From Prorocentrum cordatum (taxonomy: Eukaryota > Sar > Dinophyceae > Prorocentrales > Prorocentraceae): 41,997 nucleotides of DNA. The notes under the pieces were generated by a model that saw only the letters and a program-made list of their open reading frames with translations, had not been told where the DNA came from and ran no database searches. Positions 22,089 through 32,954 of the stretch are shown here, one piece after another. The stretch lies in contig CAUYUJ010013858.1 of NCBI GenBank assembly GCA_963575745.1, forward strand, positions 396,005 through 438,001, written 5' to 3'. Position 1 is the stretch's first letter. Every line of letters starts with the position of its first letter. The position numbers and the translations under genes are program-made.

Positions 22089-22351
22089 GGCAACATAGCA
22101 GTCTGATCGACAACCAGGCCCAGGTCCTTAGAATACAAACCAAAAAACCTCCAAGTGCAAGCATTGTTTGGGAAAAAAACGTTGTCCGTTCAGTCTTCGA
22201 TGCCCCTTGGTGCCCCCATCCGTGCTCGTGGGCAACAGTAGGTCATCCACGAAGATTTGCATATGAGAAAGTCAACATTCGGCATTCGCACGATGACCCG
22301 AAGGCATTTGAAATACATTCAGCTGGTGTTCACGATTTATTCTTCACTTCA

Positions 22352-22373
22352 TCCGCAACCGTTTTGGCTCAAA
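22352..22373 (+). other. Relict dinoflagellate spliced-leader sequence
   Basis: The 22 bases TCCGCAACCGTTTTGGCTCA plus AA match the conserved dinoflagellate spliced leader (DCCGUAGCCAUUUUGGCUCAAG) at 18 of 22 positions, including an exact 11-base run TTTTGGCTCAA. It lies 27 bases before the ATG at 22401. Spliced leaders are added to mRNA, so a copy in genomic DNA implies that a mature mRNA was reverse-transcribed and reinserted, as described for recycled dinoflagellate genes. It also shows that the in-frame codons upstream (from 22263) are not translated. Confidence 0.7.
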
Positions 22374-22400
22374 CATTGTAAGCTTACGGCTTACACACAT

Positions 22401-25400
22401 ATGGAGAAACGGCCCAGAGGTGATATACGTGTTGCCCAGCGAGCTGCAATCGATGCTAAACGACGGCGTCGAGAGGAGGCGGATGCCGCCCGAGTTCACG
22501 AGCAGAAGTTCAATGTTTCAAAAGTTGTTGCGCAACAGATTGGCAAGAGATATGGAATGTTGATGCCAAGCCCTCTTATTGATTGTGTTGGTGGCATGGT
22601 GTTGGCCAAGCGAGAGGTTGAGCCAGCGAGTGATGAGATGGGTGAGCTAACTGACGTGGCACGATCTTTTTTGACTGTGTCTGCAGGCCGGACGAATATG
22701 ACTCGGACGGCGCAGGCTGATAACCTTGGCGTGAGCAGGAAGTCATTGACGGCGTCCCTCAAGACGTTCACATCTGCAGTTTGGTTGTTCGACCGTTGGT
22801 GGAGGAGAGTTATCATGCAGGAGCTCGTTCGAGATCCACGATCCGAGGTTTTGCAGATAATTGATGATGTTGGGTACGATGAGACGCCAGCTGAGGTGGC
22901 TGGCGGCGGGTCCGAATTGTCGATTGTTGCAGGACCAGCACGGAGCACGGAAACACAAGTTGCCATGCGCCATCTTGAGCAGAAGTTCAAAAAAGCCAAG
23001 GCAGCGACGAGCACTAAAGTTCTCATCACGGCGAACGCATACGAGATTCTCGCTAAGAGGGTAGATGCGAATGGTGACAACCCGAAGTATTTCATGATCT
23101 TAGGCTCCCACGTTTCGATTGCACAAGCGCTGAGGTCGAACAGCACTAGCGACTTGATGGCGGCCCTGGAGGTTTCTCAATGTTCGTCTTCGTTGGAGGC
23201 ATTGGCACAAGATGCATCTAGATGCGTACATGTTGACAGGCACCCGTCGAATCTTCAGAGCGAGAGGCGATTGCAGCGTCGTCGTTTGCGCCAGCACTCT
23301 CGTTGGCCAACTTTCCTGTCGACGTGCTCCCAGCATAAGGCAGTTACCATTTCCAATGCTGCCATATTTCCGACCGAGTTGAGCGCCGCTGCCTCTGCGA
23401 TCACGCACGTCAGTTTGTCGCTCCAGCACACCACCTTCCGCACGCAGTTCACAGAGTCGATGCGTGACGTCATTGAGGGCATGGTTGATGTTAAGCATGG
23501 CGTGTGTGACGATGTTGATGCTGCGCACCGTCGGCTTATTCTACGATACTTTATCCGCGTCGGGTCTCGAGCGTCTGTGAGGCGCATGCTGTGTGAGAGG
23601 CTGGCCCCGTGCTGTTGGGACAACGACAGGATTGTTGCATGGGTGCCCCTTGGGTCGGCCGAAGCCGAAGAACTTGTGAAGGCCCGCGTTGCCCATGGGC
23701 TCACCGAGGCGTTCACCAACAAGGTTTGGCCAATATTCAATCGTGAGAAGATGGCTCGTGGCGAGGAGGCTTTGTGCGATTTCACCCTTCCGCTATTGTG
23801 TTGTGGCGCACTGAAAGCAGCTTACATCGAGTGTTGTGCTCGGATGAAGAAGATCGAGAAATCAAGTAAATCTTCGACGAGCGGTCGGCCCGACGAGTAC
23901 TCGATCGTCGCTGCAGGCGCTGAGCCAGGCGGGCCCGCTGCCCACGTTCCAGTGGAGTCTGGCGGCTTTGCAGATGGGACGTGGGCTCAACAAAACGCGT
24001 ACAGTCGGAAAGTTGGCTTGAGGTTCTTGGAGGGCTGTGATGGCTTCAAGCCAACTGGCGTGTGCGTGGTACTCCGCATGGTCTACGCTGTGACTGGCCG
24101 CGTTGAGAAGGGGAACCTCTACATTGCATCCGACAAGTATGAGCGGCAGCAGCAGGCAGCCGCAGCAAAGCGAATCCAGGACGGCGTGGCCAGGCCTGGG
24201 GAGCTGTTGAGGGATTACGCCGCTCTGGTCAGGGCCCGCGGTGCGATAGAGGGAAAAGCTTTCAGGCAACTCAGGACGCTGATGTTTGACACGCGGGTCT
24301 GGTGCTTGGTTCCCAGTGCCGAGGTTACGGTGATACTCTCTGCCACGGCATTCCTTTCAATGTCTCGGGCTGGAGCGCAGATTGAAAGACTCATGGCCAA
24401 GCCGCACTCGCTTCCCCCCTGGCGCCTGCTGCTTGTGGCCGAGCAACCCGACTTGGCAGAATCGATCAAAGACTTCAGGCCCTGTGGACTTGATAAGTGG
24501 AGCCGCACTTTCATGAAGCATAATGATTTGTCATCTTTCGAGGCCAGGCTCAAGATCGCGTTGCACCTCATTGCCATCAAGATTACCACCACTGCGAGGG
24601 AGAATGACAACGGCAACTTCAGGCGCATTGTGAAGAAGCGCGTTCAATCACGGAAGGCCGACTTGGTTTCGTTGAACAGCGATTGGGTTCAGCAGCAGTG
24701 CAGGTGTGATAAGGCGCGTGAGTTGTATAGAGATCCTCCCGACGGCGATGGCGATCAGGACGACGGCGGGAATGGCGCCTCCAGCAGCGGTCCTCGGGGC
24801 GGCGGCGGCGGTGCTTGGAGGTGTTTCGTGCGCACGCAGAAGAGCCACGACTTGCGTAGCGTGGCAGTGCTGTACCGTGCTCTCAAGGACACCGTCGGCA
24901 GCGAGCTCCTCCAGAAGTGCATCACCGACGGCGCGGCTGCTGCGCATCGGCGGCGGGCGGGGGACATTGGAAGCGGTACATCGTTCGGGCCAACTACTAA
25001 ACAGATCAAGCGAATGAAGCAGCAGAAGTTCGAAGTGGCTTGCTTGGAAGCTGCGCGGCGCGGAGACGCTGATGAACAGATCTGCAAACTCTTGGACCAG
25101 GCGGTAGCGACTGACTACGACTTGCAGCGAGCCGCCACGCTTGCAGCGTCTTGCGATCGGCAGATTGCGGCATCGAGCCGAGAGGCAGATGAACATGACA
25201 GTGCGGCCATTAAGAAGTACAGCGATGCCCACACGCCCGACCTTCGCACGGAGATGAACGCGACGGGCGGTTGCATGCCTGTAGCTTCGCCCACTTTCGT
25301 TGCTGTTCCACCGCCATTCCTCGGTGTGAAGTGCGCCCAGCAAACCAAGCTTGGCACCGTCAAGGCCGCCGACGAGCTCATCGAGTACTGCAACAGCTTC

Positions 25401-25895
25401 ACCGTGCACCACTCCAACCTGATAAAGTCGATGGATCAGCAGATGGACCACCTGTGCCGTCTCAACCAGGGCGTTCGTCAGAACGAGTCCTCCGACGATG
25501 ACGGCGACGACGTGAAGGAGTCGCCGTGCTGGCTTGCTGGGATTTGCGTATGCTCTCCTGAAGGCGCTGTGACAAAGCGGTTCAGGGACAACATCCTCCG
25601 TGCCATGAAGGTTGCGTTTCCAGTTGGCAATTTCAATCGCGAGCTCCTTGGAGGCGGCAAGGTGTTCGTGGAGCTGTTTGGCGAGCCGTCCGCTGACCAG
25701 CTGGAGTTGGCAGAGTTTTACGGCATCGACGGGAAGCACGAGGTGATGTGGCACATCAGCTTCCAGTCGTGGTCGCCGTACGAGCCCATGGTCCAGGCCG
25801 TGGTGCCGCCGCTGCCCGAGGAGGCCGCGCTGGTGTCGCCTTCCGCGGGCGAGAGAGCGGTCAAGGCCGCCCAATGGCCGAGACCCAACAACCCC
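22401..25895 (+). CDS. Large transposase-like protein of a dinoflagellate-type family, exon 1
   Basis: About 1165 codons with no stop. I chose ATG 22401 over in-frame ATGs at 22263 and 22293 because the relict spliced leader lies between. Residues 1-25 are basic (KRPRGD, KRRRREE), like a nuclear signal. Residues about 98-120 (TRTAQADNLGVSRKSLTASL) look like a helix-turn-helix. Possible RNase-H-like nuclease residues are D160 in YDETP, D279 in VDRHPSN and C309-x2-H312 (CSQHK). That D-N-C-H spacing recalls cut-and-paste transposases, but I see no certain third acid. Residues about 1040-1165 are a globular C-terminal part (WLAGICVCSPEG, WHISFQSWSPYEPM). From memory, similar long unnamed proteins are multicopy in dinoflagellates. 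It could be an active transposase, a domesticated one or another DNA-binding nuclear protein. The frame stays open to 26069 through an acidic repeat that I read as intron. Confidence 0.75.
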
Positions 25896-26203
25896 GATGA
25901 GGATGAGGAGGAGGGTGGTAAAGGTGTGGGACGGATAGCGGAGAACGATGATGCCGTTGATGGCGATGAGGGCGGAGATGGGGAGGAGGAGGAGGAGGGC
26001 GATAATGATGAGGTGGATGAGGCGGTTGATGATAACGATGATGAGGAGGAGGGTCTGGGGGAGGAGTAGGAGGATAATGAGGAGGGTGATGAGGGGGATG
26101 GCGAGGATGACGATGAGGGCGGTAATGAGGCGGATGATGGAGGCGATGAGGATAGCGGCGAGGGAATGCGACGTTTTGTTTTTTTGTGCCTTTTCTCCCC
26201 AAG
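25896..26203 (+). other. Probable intron 1 of the large gene (GATGAGG repeat, GA donor)
   Basis: Begins GATGAGGATGAGG after CCC and ends with a pyrimidine-rich TTTTTTTGTGCCTTTTCTCC and CCAAG. Both flanks are phase 0 with these ends. GA donors are known in dinoflagellates. A conventional GTAAAG at 25918 would put exon 2 out of frame. The intron is a degenerate GATGAGGAGG array. If retained it adds an acidic tail of 57 residues ending at TAG 26067-26069. Confidence 0.55.
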
Positions 26204-26710
26204 GTTGTCGGCGAGTGGCAGTCCTTGTTCGACGCCGCCGCCGAGCTGGAGCGCGACCAGCTCACGTGGACCATGCGGTTCCTGGAGCTGGTCATCCACG
26301 ATCGGCCGCTCGGCGGCCTGGCGCCTGGTGTGCAGCTCGTCGCCGCACTGCCCTACGATGAGGCTCAGGTGTGGCCAACCCCGCCCCGCGGTCGCGGTCG
26401 CGGGCGCGGCGGCGGTCGCGGGCGACGTGGCCGTGCCGCTGATGGCGGAGCGCGTGGAGCGCGAGGTGGCCGTGGTGGACGCGGTCGGGGGCGCGGCGTC
26501 GGGCGCGGCTTGCCCGCTGGTGGCGCTGCGGCGCCGCTCGCCATCGAGGACGGCGAGCCCCGCTCCGACCCCGCGTCGGCCGCGGAGGAGGGGGCCGAGG
26601 AGGTCGACGACGACGCCGACGCGTCGTCGTCGTCGTCGGCGGCTGCCAGTGGCAGCGGAGGCGAGGACCCGCGGGGCCTCCATTGCCAAAGGGGGGGGAG
26701 GAGGAGGAGG
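26204..26710 (+). CDS. Large gene, exon 2 (conserved segment plus RG-rich linker)
   Basis: The frame begins VVGEWQSLFDAAAELERDQL and continues TWTMRFLELVIHDRPL, a globular amphipathic segment fitting the end of exon 1. It then has an Arg/Gly-rich stretch (about 26375-26520, GRGRGRGGGRGRRG type), an acidic Asp/Glu patch and a serine run. RG-rich linkers commonly bind nucleic acid. The 3' boundary is uncertain: a GC donor at 26711 keeps phase 0, but ends anywhere from 26650 are possible because a GATGAGG array starts here. Codon use differs clearly from the repeat that follows. Confidence 0.65.
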
Positions 26711-27606
26711 GCCAATGAGGATGGCGATGATGCTGAGGATGAGGGCGGCGATGGTAATGGCGATGAGGAGGGTGAGGGCGAGGATGGCGAGGATGACGAG
26801 GAGGATGCTGAGGAGGGCGACGATGGGGGTGGCGAGGGTGACCCTGATGAGACGGATTGGATGGGGGGTGATGAGGACGATGGGGGGGGGGGGATGGCGA
26901 CGATGATTAGGGCGAGGATGATGAGGGTGAGGAGGACGATCGGGAGAAGGAGGATGAGGTGGCTGATCGGGATAATGAGGATGAGGAGGTGGACGAGCGG
27001 TATAAGGGGCACGAGGGGGATCATAGGGAGGATGAGGATAAGAAGGATGAGGATGAGGAGGAGGGCGAGGAGGATGGGCGGGATCAGGAGGAGGGGGATG
27101 AGCGGGATAAGGGGGGGGGGGGGAGAGGATGAGGAGGTAGATGATGAGGATGCTCATGCGGGCATGCACGAGGAGGAGTAAGAGCGGGAGGGTGCGGTGG
27201 ATGAGGGCGATGGTGCTCATGAGGGGTGCTGCGAGGAAAACATGGAGGGTGATGATGATGTTGAGGAGGAGGAGGAGGGTGAGGATTTTGAATATGGCAC
27301 TGCCTGCCTCACCCCTCACATGCCCCTCCGTGCCATGGCGCTTATCCTCCACATTCGCCTCGTCATCGCCATCGTATTCCTCGTCCTCGCAGTTATCGCT
27401 CTCATCATCCTCATCCTCGCCCTCTTCTTCGCCCTCCTCGTGTTCCTGGTCATCATCATCATCCTTTTTCCTCCTCATCGTTTCCCTCCTCCTCCTCGCC
27501 CTCCAGCGTGCCTCGTGCCCCGCCCCATCGGGATGGCGATGAGGGCCATGATGGGGGAGGAGGATGAGGAGGGGGAGGAGGACGAGGAGGGCGATGAGGA
27601 TGATTA
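26711..27606 (+). repeat. GATGAGG-type array with an inverted CCTCATC segment
   Basis: GATGAGGATGAGG and GAGGAGGGCG units run to about 27300. The complementary strand type (CTCATCATCCTCATCCTCGC, CCTCGTCATCGCC) occupies 27345-27505. Then GATGAGG resumes at 27535-27605. The very long acidic, Arg-rich and Ser-rich frames on both strands are products of the array. I place it in intron 2 of the large gene. Confidence 0.9.
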
Positions 27607-27788
27607 GGGCGAAGGTGGCGGAGGAGGCTGCGGACGGGGAAGGCGTGGAGAGCACCTCGCGCCACCGTGCCAGCGCATCACTCGACCGTGCCAGCGCAGC
27701 CGAGGGAGAGTGCGATGCAAATGAACTGCCAGACAGCACATCATTACCATGCGCATGTACACATACATTGCCATACACACGCTCATAA
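27607..27788 (+). CDS. Possible alternative terminal exon after the array
   Basis: After the array, GGCGAAGGTGGCGG opens a non-repetitive frame reading AKVAEEAADGEGVESTSRHR and ASASLDRASAAEGECDANEL, stopping at TAA 27786-27788. It could be a short alternative last exon of the large gene or chance. AG dinucleotides at 27606 and 27612 would serve as acceptors. No domain is recognised and codon bias is modest. 27789-28445 is unique sequence with a T run (27958-27969) and no other gene seen. Confidence 0.25.
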
Positions 27789-28449
27789 CCATATCATATA
27801 CACCACCGTATCTTATCATATGCGACCGCACTAACCATTGCAGCGAAACGCATAGCAATGCTATACATATATACGCACTGTAACCGTAGCGCATGCACAG
27901 GATTCGCACATACCTTTGGTACCCTACGCATGGTGCAACGTTGCTTAGGCTCGCGCTTTTTTTTTTTTTGCAATTTTCGAAAGGTTTTCGCTGGTGCGCA
28001 GGGCGGTTTCTGGGAGGGGCGGCGGAGGGTGGGGGAGGGGGGCTTTCCCGATTTCTTGGCGCGCGCGCGCGCGTGTTTTTCTAGACGTCGAACGCTGTCG
28101 CGCACGCGCGGAAAGCCGTTCGTTGCATCGAGGCGCGGCGCTACGGGGGAAGCGCGACGGCAACCCGGGGAAACAAACATCGCATGAGGATAACAACGCT
28201 TGTGCGGCTGGTTGAAAACCCAGAGCGATCGGAACAATATGCTTCTCAAGGGCTCATTCGCGCGCCCGCCCCCGCGCGGCTTCGCCCCGTCTTGGCGCCG
28301 AAAGCGTCACCCGAAATCGAAGGTATTTCCAAATTGACGTAGGGTTAGGGTTCAGGAACACCGACAACGATGACGATTACCCGAAGGCGGCCCCCATGCA
28401 AAGACCGAGGCCGAGGAAACCTCTTGAATATCGAAGGCCCGCGACGCGC

Positions 28450-28600
28450 CGACGACGACGACGGCGGCGGCGGCGACGACGACGGACGACGACGACGACA
28501 ACGGGGCAACGACGATGACGACGGACGACCGCCGCCACGGCGACGACGAACGGCGACGACGACAGACGACGACGGACGACGACGACGGACGACGGCGACG
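28450..28600 (+). repeat. GAC/GACGGACGAC array
   Basis: GACGACGACGG and CGGCGACGACGA units of the same type as 21838-22088. A pair of TTAGGG words at 28341-28352 is too short to be telomeric. Confidence 0.93.
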
Positions 28601-28784
28601 CATTTGCATGTTCAGCCTGGGTCTGAGCATCTCTGCATGCAGAGTGGTTTGCGCATTTCCGTGCGCGGCCGAATGTCCGTGTGTCTGCGCGTGCGCGTGT
28701 GTTTGTGTGCAACATTGGTCAGCATTTCTGCGCGCTGCCTGGTCTGCTGCTACTGCCTTCGCTGCTGCTGCTGCTGCGGCGGGG

Positions 28785-29041
28785 GAATTGATGCCATACA
28801 GGCGCGCAGCCATTCGCGCGCCTCTCGACGGGGGCACGCTTGGCACGGTGATAAGCACAGCCGCCGCGCGCCTGGCGGCCGCGCGCCCAGCACCCCTGCG
28901 GGCCGCGCGCCGAGCATTGCCATTGCGCGGGGCACGCGGGGCGCCCGCGCGCGGAACACGCCGCTTTCGGGCCGCCAGGGCAGTTCATCAAAGTGAATGC
29001 GGCCTACGAGGCGTTGCCGCGGCCGAAAACGCGAGCAAATT
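28785..29041 (+). pseudogene. Relic J-domain (DnaJ-like) in two exons
   Basis: 28785-28847 reads GELMPYRRAAIRAPLDGGT, matching helix II and loop of a J-domain (usual pattern YRRAALRAHPDKGG). From 28984 the frame reads FIKVNAAYEALP, matching helix III (F-x-x-V-N-x-A-Y-E-x-L). A 136-base intron (GTGATAAG at 28848 to GGGCAG at 28983) joins them in phase 0. The essential HPD tripeptide is APLD, so Hsp70 stimulation would be lost. Helix I is not visible: upstream is a GCT repeat (alanines). The frame stops at TAG 29039-29041. I infer a decayed or strongly diverged co-chaperone fragment, lying within the probable 6.9-kb intron of the large gene. Confidence 0.4.
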
Positions 29042-29049
29042 AGTGGGGG

Positions 29050-30560
29050 CGATGCGGCATGCCCTTCGGCTCGCCCCTGATAGCTGCGCTTCTCAGCAAG
29101 TTGGCGGCCCGCATATGCGCCCGCATCCATTCCGCCCAACAAGACGGCCAGCCGTCGCCACGGTGGTCGGAACAACCTTTGGGATTCCATGATCACGGCG
29201 TTCGGTTCGGCTCGGCGAGTACAGCGGGGGCAGATGCGGTGTTCCTGGATGACGACAAGTCGATCTGGGGCGGCCGTGCGCCAGAGTAAGCTCGCCGACA
29301 TTGCGGCGCTCGCGCTCGTGGCGTTCGTTGCCGTTGAATGTCGTTTTGGTTGTTTGAATGCTTTGCGCGGCGGCGGGCGGGCGTGGCGGGCGCGGGCGGT
29401 GCGCGCGTTGTTGCCTGGATCAAGTGCAAGAGGCGCGGGCGTCGAGCGGTTGCCAGTGGACTGATCGGAGCTCGCGCGGTCGTGTCCAACTAGTGGTTGC
29501 GATATGGTAGAGTGGTGCGTGGTCCACGGGCAGTAAACCTGCTGGCGCAGTGAAAGCGGCTGCTGGGATTTTTGCACCAGCAACCGACCAATCAATTGAG
29601 AGAGGTTTGAGTATGAGCATATCTGTTAGGACCCGATGCCCGCGCTGCGCGGCGGCAGGCGGCGGGCTTCAGGCGGCGGCGCCAGCTATTTTCGCATCCC
29701 GAAGCGCACTGGCGCGGGCGGGGGCTTGCTGCGCCACAGCGCCGGCGATGGGCAGAAGGAGCTGGATGCGTCCTATCGGGGCGCGACAGGGCGTTGGGTT
29801 TCGCCCAGCGCTGGCTGGATCGCGGAGCGCAATGGCGGGCGCAAGATCTTGAGGATGCAGCGCGCGCCGTCGGCGCTGTGCGTGGAGGTGCGGTTGTGCT
29901 GGTTTCAGAGCGGCACGGTGCAGAGGTCATGGCATACCAGCCACAAGATGTTCAACGACGGCATCAATCATGATGCGATGGCCGACCGCGACGGCGATGC
30001 GCCGCTACATCTCATGCGGAAGGCCATTCGCAAGGAGCTTGACAAGCGGCAGCTCGCGGGGGTGCTTCGAGGCGCGGCGCGCCGCGGCGCGGGCCGACCC
30101 TTGCTCTTGGGCAGAATCCGCCGACGCGCTGCATTGCCGATTCAAGTGGCGTTGCGAGGAGTGTCGAGGCGCGCGGTGGGCGCGGCATCGGCATGCTCTT
30201 CATGCAGACCAGCGCGAACAATTGTTCGCGACGCCGTCGCCGCGGGCATGGTGACGCAGCCGCCCATGGCTAGTGTTGGGCGGAGATCCAGCGACTCGAA
30301 GCGGGAGATCTGCTTCGGGAGCTCTAGGTGGAGGACAACAAGATGCCGACGGCGGGCGTGGATGCTATTCTGCCGCCGTTGCAGTGGGAGCGCACAGGCG
30401 GCAGCGGGGCGCGGCTTCGAGGGCAGAAGTTTTGTTGGACGCGCTGTGGCCCACCATGGGTCTTGCAGACCTGCGCTTCAATGGAGCGGAGGCCGCCAGC
30501 GGCCTGTGGCGGATCGCAGCGTCGCCGCGCGGGTCGCATTCGCGTCGTTGCTGAATTTCG
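29050..30560 (+). pseudogene. Broken coding-like stretch, unrecognised
   Basis: Several frames look protein-like for 30-70 codons and then hand over to another frame. Examples are GTVQRSWHTSHKMFNDGINH followed by LMRKAIRKELDKRQLAG (about 29909-30065), LADIAALALVAFVAVECRFG (about 29292) and HCRFKWRCEECRGARW (about 30130, with a CxxC). GC at third positions is high. No single frame, splice plan or family explains it. I read it as a frameshifted relic or several exons that I cannot join. It may also contain assembly indels. Confidence 0.25.
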
Positions 30561-30561
30561 C

Positions 30562-30855
30562 TTAAACATAGGAGGGGGAGGAGGAGGACGAGGAAGAAGA
30601 GGAGGAGGAGGAGAATGAGGAGGAGGAGGAGGGGGAGGAAGAGGGGAAGGGGGGGAAGGAGGAGGGAGGGGGGATTTTGAAGGGGAGGGCGAGGGGGGGT
30701 GGATTTTGAGGGGGAGGGGGGGGGGATCAGAAGGAGAAGGAGAGAGGAGGCGGGGGGGGGGGGAGGGGGGGATGTGCGAGCTGGTGGAGGGGGAGGGTGG
30801 TGGGAGAAGGAGGAGGAGAGGGAGGGGGGGGTGATTTGGGAGATGGAGGAGTCAG
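30562..30855 (+). repeat. GGA/GGGGA purine tract
   Basis: GGAGGAGGAGG grading into GGGGGATTTTGA and GGGGAGGG. The complementary wording (CCCTCCTTCAAAATCC) appears at about 41195-41210. Confidence 0.9.
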
Positions 30856-30857
30856 GG

Positions 30858-30990
30858 GGAAATGTGCAATGCAGCAGAATGCGGCGCAGGAAAAACAGAC
30901 GGCGCCATGCAACGCAGCAGACGGCAGGGCAGAAAACGCGACGCAGCACAATGCAGCGAAACAAAATACATTGCATCAAACGCAGGTTAC
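30858..30990 (+). repeat. GCAACGCAGCA-type short repeat
   Basis: GCAATGCAGCAGAATGC, GCAACGCAGCAGACGGC and similar words recur, related to the array at 38390-38660. Confidence 0.7.
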
Positions 30991-31249
30991 ATCCCATCAG
31001 CCCGTGAGCGTGGGCGGCTTCCTCCCCGCGGCACGTCTCCCACTTCTTATTTCTCCGTTAAAGGTGTAGCGTTTTCGGTTCCTCGTTGTGCACCATTGGT
31101 TGTTTTTTCCCTCCTGCTCCTTCGGCGGAGTGAAAGCGAAGATCGAGACATTGCGCACAGCGCGCGCCGCGCGCCGTTCCCCGTGACAGGGGGAGGGGGG
31201 GGGGGGGGGAAGGGCACGGACGGCGCGCGGCGCGTCGCTGCTCTACATC

Positions 31250-31990
31250 GTGGCGAAGCTTCGGGCGCAGGGCGCCCCGTCGCTGAGCGTTGGCATCGCC
31301 GCGGCGTCGCTTTCGCCTACGGCTGAGCTTCGCCAGGCCGTTGCTGGAGTGGATCCTGATTTGGTGGCGCGCGCGTGCGCAACCGTTGGTTGTCTGCGCC
31401 GTGCTTGCCGCATCCATTCGTATTGCATACCTGCCGCCCGACAAGTTGCCGCCGCCGACAAGTCGCCGCCGCCGCCGTGCCGCCCAGCAATTTCGGGCGC
31501 ATCGCCGCGGGCCTGCAGGGCGCTTAGGGCGCGGCGGTTGAGGCGCGGGGGGCGCTCCTCGCGGTGCGCCCCGATTGGGCCCCGCCAGGCATGTGGGCGC
31601 GAGTGCAGTGCAGCGCCCTGGCGGATGGGCAGCGGGACTTGACCCTGGCGAAGCACAGCCGTTTCGGGTGGATGGGGCAGCGCGACTTCACCGCGGTTCT
31701 GCTCCAGGGGCTTCCGCCGCGAGCCATTCGCGGGGATATCCTGCAGTTTCGCGGGGCGCACCCGCGAGGTCGACCTGGTGGACTTCCTTGGCCAAGAAGT
31801 GCCATCGCAGGCAGCTGCGCGGCTGACGCCCTACCGCGCCCACGGCCTGGGTGCGCTAGTCCACGGGTGGCTTTGCGACCGCCGCCCGCGCGCCAAGGGC
31901 GCGCGGAACGCCCCAGCGGTTTGGCTGCCCCTGGGCGGCCGCGGGCGCTGACCGCTCAGCAGGCGCGGGCGTGGCTGGGGACGCACTTCG
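31250..31990 (+). pseudogene. Frameshifted coding-like relic, unrecognised
   Basis: One frame reads SLSPTAELRQAVAGVDPDLV near 31308. Another reads GQRDFTAVLLQGLPPRAIRG then DILQFRGAHPR (about 31677-31770). The continuation REVDLVDFLGQEVPSQAAAR, LTPYRAHGLGALVHGWLCDR (31768-31882) is in a third phase and stops at TGA near 31949. The switch occurs within a few bases at 31765-31770, as expected of a one-base frameshift; an AG just upstream (CCTGCAG) could instead be an acceptor. No family recognised. Confidence 0.3.
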
Positions 31991-32445
31991 GCGGCAGCGG
32001 CGCGAGCGCTCGGCGCCGACAATGCCGTTTCCCGATCTGTACCGCCCCTTTCTCCATCATTCCCCCCCGCGCATCTTCTTCCATCCCAATTTGCGCGTCG
32101 CCTCGCCCTTTCCCCCCAATCCTAGACCCCCTCCCAATCCCGTCATCCCCCCTCCTGCAGTTGAGCTCCACGCCCCGCGCGCACCACCCCTGCCTTCCCT
32201 TTGCATCATTGAGAGCGCACTTGCATTGCATACTACCACCACTACATAGCCTTCATTGCCTTGACAGGCTTACTCGGCACGGCGCATCACTACATCACAT
32301 CGCATGACTACCATCAGTTCACCATTACCATTTTTGTTTAAGTAACATTACATTACTTCGTGTGCTAAAACGGCATTGCGCTTTTACCGATCCGACATTG
32401 GTTTCGCACAGTTGGTCCTTTTTGGAATCTCAACTCGGGACGTAT
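31991..32445 (+). other. Pyrimidine-rich unique stretch
   Basis: C/T-rich (CCCCCTCCCAATCCC, about 32040-32160) followed by ACTACCACCACTACAT-like words. No gene seen. Confidence 0.5.
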
Positions 32446-32449
32446 CGCG

Positions 32450-32840
32450 CACTTACACGCATACATACATGCATGCGCACATACATACATGGTCACACAT
32501 ACATACACGGACGATTTTCGACATTATTGGAGGTGCCCAAAGTTGCAGGAGATTCCCCACCGCCCCAGCTCCCCTCCCTTGCCAGTCTCTCATCTGGAGC
32601 GCTGGGGCTTTCTACGAGTGAATCCTGGACCTCTGTGGAACCTCGTGGGAGCTTTCCACAGATTTAAGAAGTCGTCTCACGGGTGAGACGCACATGCGTA
32701 CACGCATACATACGTGCACACGTGCGTACATATATACATGCACACATACATACACACATACAGACACACGTGCATACACACACGCACACCTTACGTAGAA
32801 CATACATACGTACACACATACATACACACGTGCGTACACA
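32450..32840 (+). repeat. ACATACAC microsatellite in two parts
   Basis: CATACATACATGCATGCGCA at 32457-32512 and a longer CATACATACACACG tract at 32685-32835, with unique sequence between. Confidence 0.92.
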
Positions 32841-32954
32841 TTTTCCTTCACTTGGCGCGTGCACACATGATCAGAAACTCAGAAACCCTCCCAGACAACC
32901 AGAGGCGGGCGGGTGCGGGAAGGTGGCGGACGAGGAGGCGGAACGGGGGGAGGT

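Noticed and set aside
24648-25874. Minus-strand open frame of 408 codons
   Set aside because: It lies entirely opposite exon 1 of the large gene, whose plus-strand reading has balanced composition and continues on both sides.
25718-27778. Minus-strand open frame of 686 codons
   Set aside because: It is the complement of the GATGAGG array and of exon 2; Pro/Ser/Leu/His-rich composition follows the repeat, with no motif.
27880-27970. A spliced-leader RNA or polymerase III gene ending at the T run
   Set aside because: Only CCGTAGC matches the leader; the following bases do not, and no internal promoter boxes are seen.
28339-28352. Telomeric repeat
   Set aside because: Only two TTAGGG-like words, not at an end and not extended.
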